Below are positions 61,105-64,000 of a stretch of DNA of 64,000 nucleotides, piece after piece. Position numbers and translations under genes: made by a program. This DNA is from Cellulomonas endophytica (GTDB lineage: Bacteria > Actinomycetota > Actinomycetes > Actinomycetales > Cellulomonadaceae): positions 1-64,000 of the forward strand of contig NZ_RWJX01000015.1 in the NCBI RefSeq assembly GCF_004123805.1. Direction: 5' to 3'. The notes beneath the pieces were generated by a model. It was not told where the DNA came from. It saw only the letters and a program-made list of their open reading frames with translations, and searched no databases. Position 1 is the first letter of the stretch. Each line of letters opens with the position of its first letter.

Positions 61105-62163
61105 ATGAGGCAGCCCCGCATCGCCGTCGTCGGCACCGGGTGGTGGTCGGCGAACCACCACGTCCCCTCCCTGGCGTCCGCCGACGGCGCCGAGCTGCTG
61201 GCCCTGTGCGACCCGGACCTGGACCGCGCCCGGGAGGTGGCCGCGCGCCACGGCGACGTGCCCGTGGTCGCCGACCTCGACGCGCTGCTGGCGCTGCGGC
61301 CCGACGGCGTCGTCGTCGCGACCCCGCACACCACCCACCACGGGCTCGCGGCCCGGGCCCTCGACGCCGGCGTGGCCGCCCTCGTGGAGAAGCCGCTGGC
61401 CACGACCGCGGAGGACGCCTTCGACCTCGTCGCGCGCGCGGAGCGGTCGGGGGCGCACCTGAGCGTCGGGTACACCGACCAGTACGTGCCCGTCGCCGCG
61501 CTCGTCCGGCGGGCGGTGCGGGAGGACATCGGCGAGCTCGTCCAGGTCATGGGCGAGTTCACCTCCGCCACGGAGTCCCTCTTCGCCCGGGCCGAGGCCG
61601 CCGACGCCCGCGGCGGCGCCCCCGAGGACACGCACCCGGGCACCTACGGCGCCGACGCCGGCGGTGGGCAGGCGCACACCCAGCTCACGCACCTGCTGGG
61701 GATGGTCTGCTGGGTGACCGGCCGCGAGGTGGCCGAGGTCGCCGCGGTGGTCGACCGGCGGGGGTACGACGTGGACGTCGACGACGCGGCCGTGCTGCGG
61801 CTGCGCGGCGGCGGCACGGGCGTCGTCACGTCGTCGGGGATGGCGGGCGGGCAGAGCCGCGAGCGCCGGTCCGTCCGCTACCTCGGCACGCGCGGGGTCG
61901 TCGACCAGGACCTGACGGCCGGCCGCGCCACGGTCCGGCGCGCGGACGGGGCCCTCGTCGAGCTGCGCACGCACGAGGACGAGGACCCGCCGCGCCCCTG
62001 GCTGCCGGCCCGGCGCTTCGCCGACGTGCTCGCCGGCCGCGCGACGAGCCCCGCGCCCGGGCGTGACGGCGCCGCGGCGGAGGCCGCCGTCGAGGCGGTG
62101 CTGCGCTCGGCGGCCGAGCGCCGCTTCGTGGAGGTGCCGGCCCTGCCCCCGGCCGTACGCTGA
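61105..62163 (+). CDS. Gfo/Idh/MocA-family oxidoreductase
   Basis: The 352-residue NAD(P)-dependent sugar oxidoreductase: N-terminal Rossmann fold with RIAVVGTGWWSANHHVPSL, the family motif AALVEKPLATTAEDAF, and a C-terminal dimerising beta sheet with TQLTHLLGMVCWVTG containing a His of the HxxxD-type region. Substrate not defined; relatives act on inositol, glucose or glucosides. Next to the amylosucrase-like gene with 5 bp between, so they form an operon and may share a sugar pathway. Confidence 0.85.
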   Translation: MRQPRIAVVGTGWWSANHHVPSLASADGAELLALCDPDLDRAREVAARHGDVPVVADLDALLALRPDGVVVATPHTTHHGLAARALDAGVAALVEKPLATTAEDAFDLVARAERSGAHLSVGYTDQYVPVAALVRRAVREDIGELVQVMGEFTSATESLFARAEAADARGGAPEDTHPGTYGADAGGGQAHTQLTHLLGMVCWVTGREVAEVAAVVDRRGYDVDVDDAAVLRLRGGGTGVVTSSGMAGGQSRERRSVRYLGTRGVVDQDLTAGRATVRRADGALVELRTHEDEDPPRPWLPARRFADVLAGRATSPAPGRDGAAAEAAVEAVLRSAAERRFVEVPALPPAVR

Positions 62164-62168
62164 CGCCC

Positions 62169-64000
62169 GTGGCTGCGACGACGGACGTCACCGGGGACCT
62201 GCACGACGCGATCGAGGCCGCGCGCCGCCCCGGCACGGCCGACGCGGACTGGGCCACGTTCCGCAGGCGTGCCGCCCGGGAGCTGCCACGCCTCGAGCGC
62301 CTGCTGCGGCAGGTCTACGGCGACGACCCGCGCACGGGCGAGCAGCTCGCGCTCCTCGTCGCCCAGCTCGCGGCGAGCTGGCAGGACCGCCCCGCCGACC
62401 TGCGGGCGCTCGACGCGGCGCGCGAGGCGGACCCGACGTGGTTCACCTCCCACCGGATGCTCGGCGGGGTGCTCTACGTCGACCGCTACGCCGGGACGCT
62501 CGCCGGCCTGCGCGAGCACCTGCCCTACCTGCGCGAGCTCGGGCTGACGTACCTGCACCTCATGCCGCTGTTCCGGGCGCCGGAGGGCAACTCCGACGGC
62601 GGCTACGCCGTGTCGAGCTACCGCGAGGTCGACCCGGCCCTGGGGACGATGGCGGAGCTGGCGGAGCTCGCGGCGGAGCTGCGCGCGGCCGGGATCGCGC
62701 TCGTCGTCGACTTCATCTTCAACCACACCTCCGACGAGCACGTCTGGGCGCAGCGGGCGAAGGCGGGCGACCCCGAGCACCTGGGCTACTACCACGTCTT
62801 CCCCGACCGGACGATGCCCGACGCCTACGAGCGCACGGTGCGCGAGATCTTCCCCGACGACCACCCCGGCGCCTTCGTGCCCTTCCCCGACGGGCCGGAC
62901 GGCCGGGGCGGCACCGCGACGGGCCGGTGGGTGTGGGCCACGTTCCACCGGTTCCAGTGGGACCTCGACTACGCCAACCCGGCCGTCTTCCGCGCGATGG
63001 CCGGGGAGATGCTGTTCCTGGCCAACCAGGGCGTGGACCTGCTGCGCATGGACGCCGTGGCCTTCATCTGGAAGCGGCTGGGCACCGCGTGCGAGTCGCT
63101 GCCCGAGGCGCACCTGCTGCTCCAGGCGTTCAACGCGGTGTGCCGGATCGCCGCGCCGGCGGTGCTCTTCAAGTCCGAGGCGATCGTCCACCCCGACGAG
63201 GTGGTGCAGTACGTCTCGCCGGAGGAGTGCCAGGTCTCCTACAACCCGCTGCAGATGGCGCTCGTCTGGAGCTCCCTGGCCTCCCGCGACGGCCGGCTCC
63301 TCCAGCAGGCGCTCGCCCGGCGGCACGCGCTGCCGACGGGCACGTCCTGGGTGGACTACGTGCGCAGCCACGACGACATCGGCTGGACGTTCTCCGACGA
63401 GGACGCGGCCGAGCTCGGCATCGACGCCTCCGCCCACCGGCAGTTCCTCAACCGCTTCTACGTCGACCGCTTCCCCGGCTCCTTCGCCCGGGGCGTCCCG
63501 TTCCAGGACAACCCGCGCACCGGCGACTGCCGCATCGCGGGCACGACCGCCTCCCTCGCCGGGATCGAGGCCGGGGACGCCGGCGGCGTGGACCGGGTGC
63601 TGCTCGCGCACGCGGTCACGCTCTCCACCGGCGGCATCCCGCTGCTCTACCTCGGCGACGAGGTGGCCCAGCTCAACGACCACGCCGCCCTCGCCGAGCC
63701 CGGGCACGCCGAGGACACCCGGTGGGTGAACCGCCCCCGCTACCCCGCGGCCGCCTACGCGCGGCGCGAGGACCTCACGACGCCGTCGGGCCAGGTGTTC
63801 GCCGGCCTGCGCCACCTGCTCGCCGTGCGCCGGGCCACGCCCGAGCTCGGCGGGAACGCGCTCGTGCCGTTCGACGCGCACGACCCCGCGCTCGTCGCCT
63901 ACCAACGCCCCGGGCGCGCGCCCGACGGGACGGCGACGACCGTCCTCGTCGTGGTGAACGTCGCCGACGAGCCGCGGACCGTGGACGCGCTCACGCTGTC
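62169..64000 (+). CDS. Amylosucrase-type glycoside hydrolase family 13 enzyme (partial)
   Basis: 610 residues are visible and the C-terminus lies beyond the window. The N-terminal helical domain (1-90) precedes the GH13 barrel: YLHLMPLFRAPEGNSDGGYA, VVDFIFNHTSDEH, QWDLDYANPAVF, LLRMDAVAFIWKRLGT with nucleophile Asp295, FKSEAIVHPDEVVQY with acid/base Glu337, and VRSHDDIGWTFSDEDA. These match amylosucrase, which makes alpha-1,4-glucan or sucrose isomers from sucrose. The GTG start at 62169, 5 nt after the preceding stop. Confidence 0.9.
   Translation, partial: MAATTDVTGDLHDAIEAARRPGTADADWATFRRRAARELPRLERLLRQVYGDDPRTGEQLALLVAQLAASWQDRPADLRALDAAREADPTWFTSHRMLGGVLYVDRYAGTLAGLREHLPYLRELGLTYLHLMPLFRAPEGNSDGGYAVSSYREVDPALGTMAELAELAAELRAAGIALVVDFIFNHTSDEHVWAQRAKAGDPEHLGYYHVFPDRTMPDAYERTVREIFPDDHPGAFVPFPDGPDGRGGTATGRWVWATFHRFQWDLDYANPAVFRAMAGEMLFLANQGVDLLRMDAVAFIWKRLGTACESLPEAHLLLQAFNAVCRIAAPAVLFKSEAIVHPDEVVQYVSPEECQVSYNPLQMALVWSSLASRDGRLLQQALARRHALPTGTSWVDYVRSHDDIGWTFSDEDAAELGIDASAHRQFLNRFYVDRFPGSFARGVPFQDNPRTGDCRIAGTTASLAGIEAGDAGGVDRVLLAHAVTLSTGGIPLLYLGDEVAQLNDHAALAEPGHAEDTRWVNRPRYPAAAYARREDLTTPSGQVFAGLRHLLAVRRATPELGGNALVPFDAHDPALVAYQRPGRAPDGTATTVLVVVNVADEPRTVDALTL

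Overview
The window is very GC-rich chromosomal DNA from an actinobacterium. Evidence: GTG starts are common, third codon positions are almost all G or C, many neighbouring genes overlap by GTGA or ATGA, and the leftward set clpS, DUF2017, murI, MBL hydrolase, rph, rdgB is a typical actinobacterial neighbourhood. DinB/mycothiol-transferase-type proteins, DUF3039, DUF2017, DUF427 and a LuxS/nucleosidase pair fit a Micrococcales- or Kineosporiales-like organism; the genus cannot be fixed from the sequence. I saw no tRNA, rRNA, transposase, phage gene or CRISPR array, and no clear horizontally acquired island.

Layout. 1-327: simple repeats, no gene. 328-6401: leftward housekeeping group (ABC-F ATPase, rdgB, rph, MBL hydrolase, murI, DUF2017, clpS). 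6438-13252: pncB, a serine hydrolase, a helicase/DUF3039 pair, a double GNAT protein and a small membrane protein. 13370-18960: pgi, amidohydrolase, S4 protein, AlkA-like glycosylase, DUF1992 and ChaB. 19083-24572: an exported protein, an MFS carrier divergent from luxS-mtnN, and two alpha/beta hydrolases. 24583-30281: a histidine kinase/response regulator operon divergent from an exported LolA/RseB-like protein plus a two-gene ABC transporter, a plausible envelope-sensing and export module. 30346-31847: inositol-phosphatase-like and DinB-family genes behind a perfect LexA-type box. 32005-35451: aldo/keto reductase, gnd, a second DinB-family gene and acylphosphatase.

35452-36187 is a 735-bp gene-free region with two copies of a 70-bp near-perfect hairpin and a G-rich minisatellite. 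Next to it, 36188-39825 is the most interesting region: a four-gene leftward operon of UbiA prenyltransferase, type III polyketide synthase, isoprenylcysteine-methyltransferase-like protein and geranylgeranyl-reductase-like flavoprotein. It resembles the phenolic-lipid srsABC logic with a prenyltransferase added. The product is unknown, but a prenylated or quinone-type phenolic lipid is a reasonable hypothesis.

39933-49128 holds small membrane proteins, an RDD protein, recQ, a cysteine-desulfurase-like enzyme, a PAS-GGDEF-EAL protein, DUF427 and a flavin monooxygenase. 49200-55778: a DUF255 thioredoxin-like protein, a second GGDEF protein, an M20 peptidase and a CPA1 antiporter. Both cyclic-di-GMP genes have a GCCGAT element upstream that resembles FliA/WhiG-type sigma promoters, hinting at co-regulation with motility. 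55765-64000: rlmC, two VOC proteins, a methyltransferase, DUF1905, a spore-photoproduct-lyase-family enzyme, an SDR, a Gfo/Idh/MocA oxidoreductase, and an amylosucrase-type GH13 enzyme cut by the window end.

Two themes recur. Several starts (rph, murI, clpS, pncB, DUF3039) lie 6-8 nt downstream of a TAGNNT hexamer with no Shine-Dalgarno, which suggests leaderless transcripts. Three terminators share the 5' arm GCACGACGAGGG.
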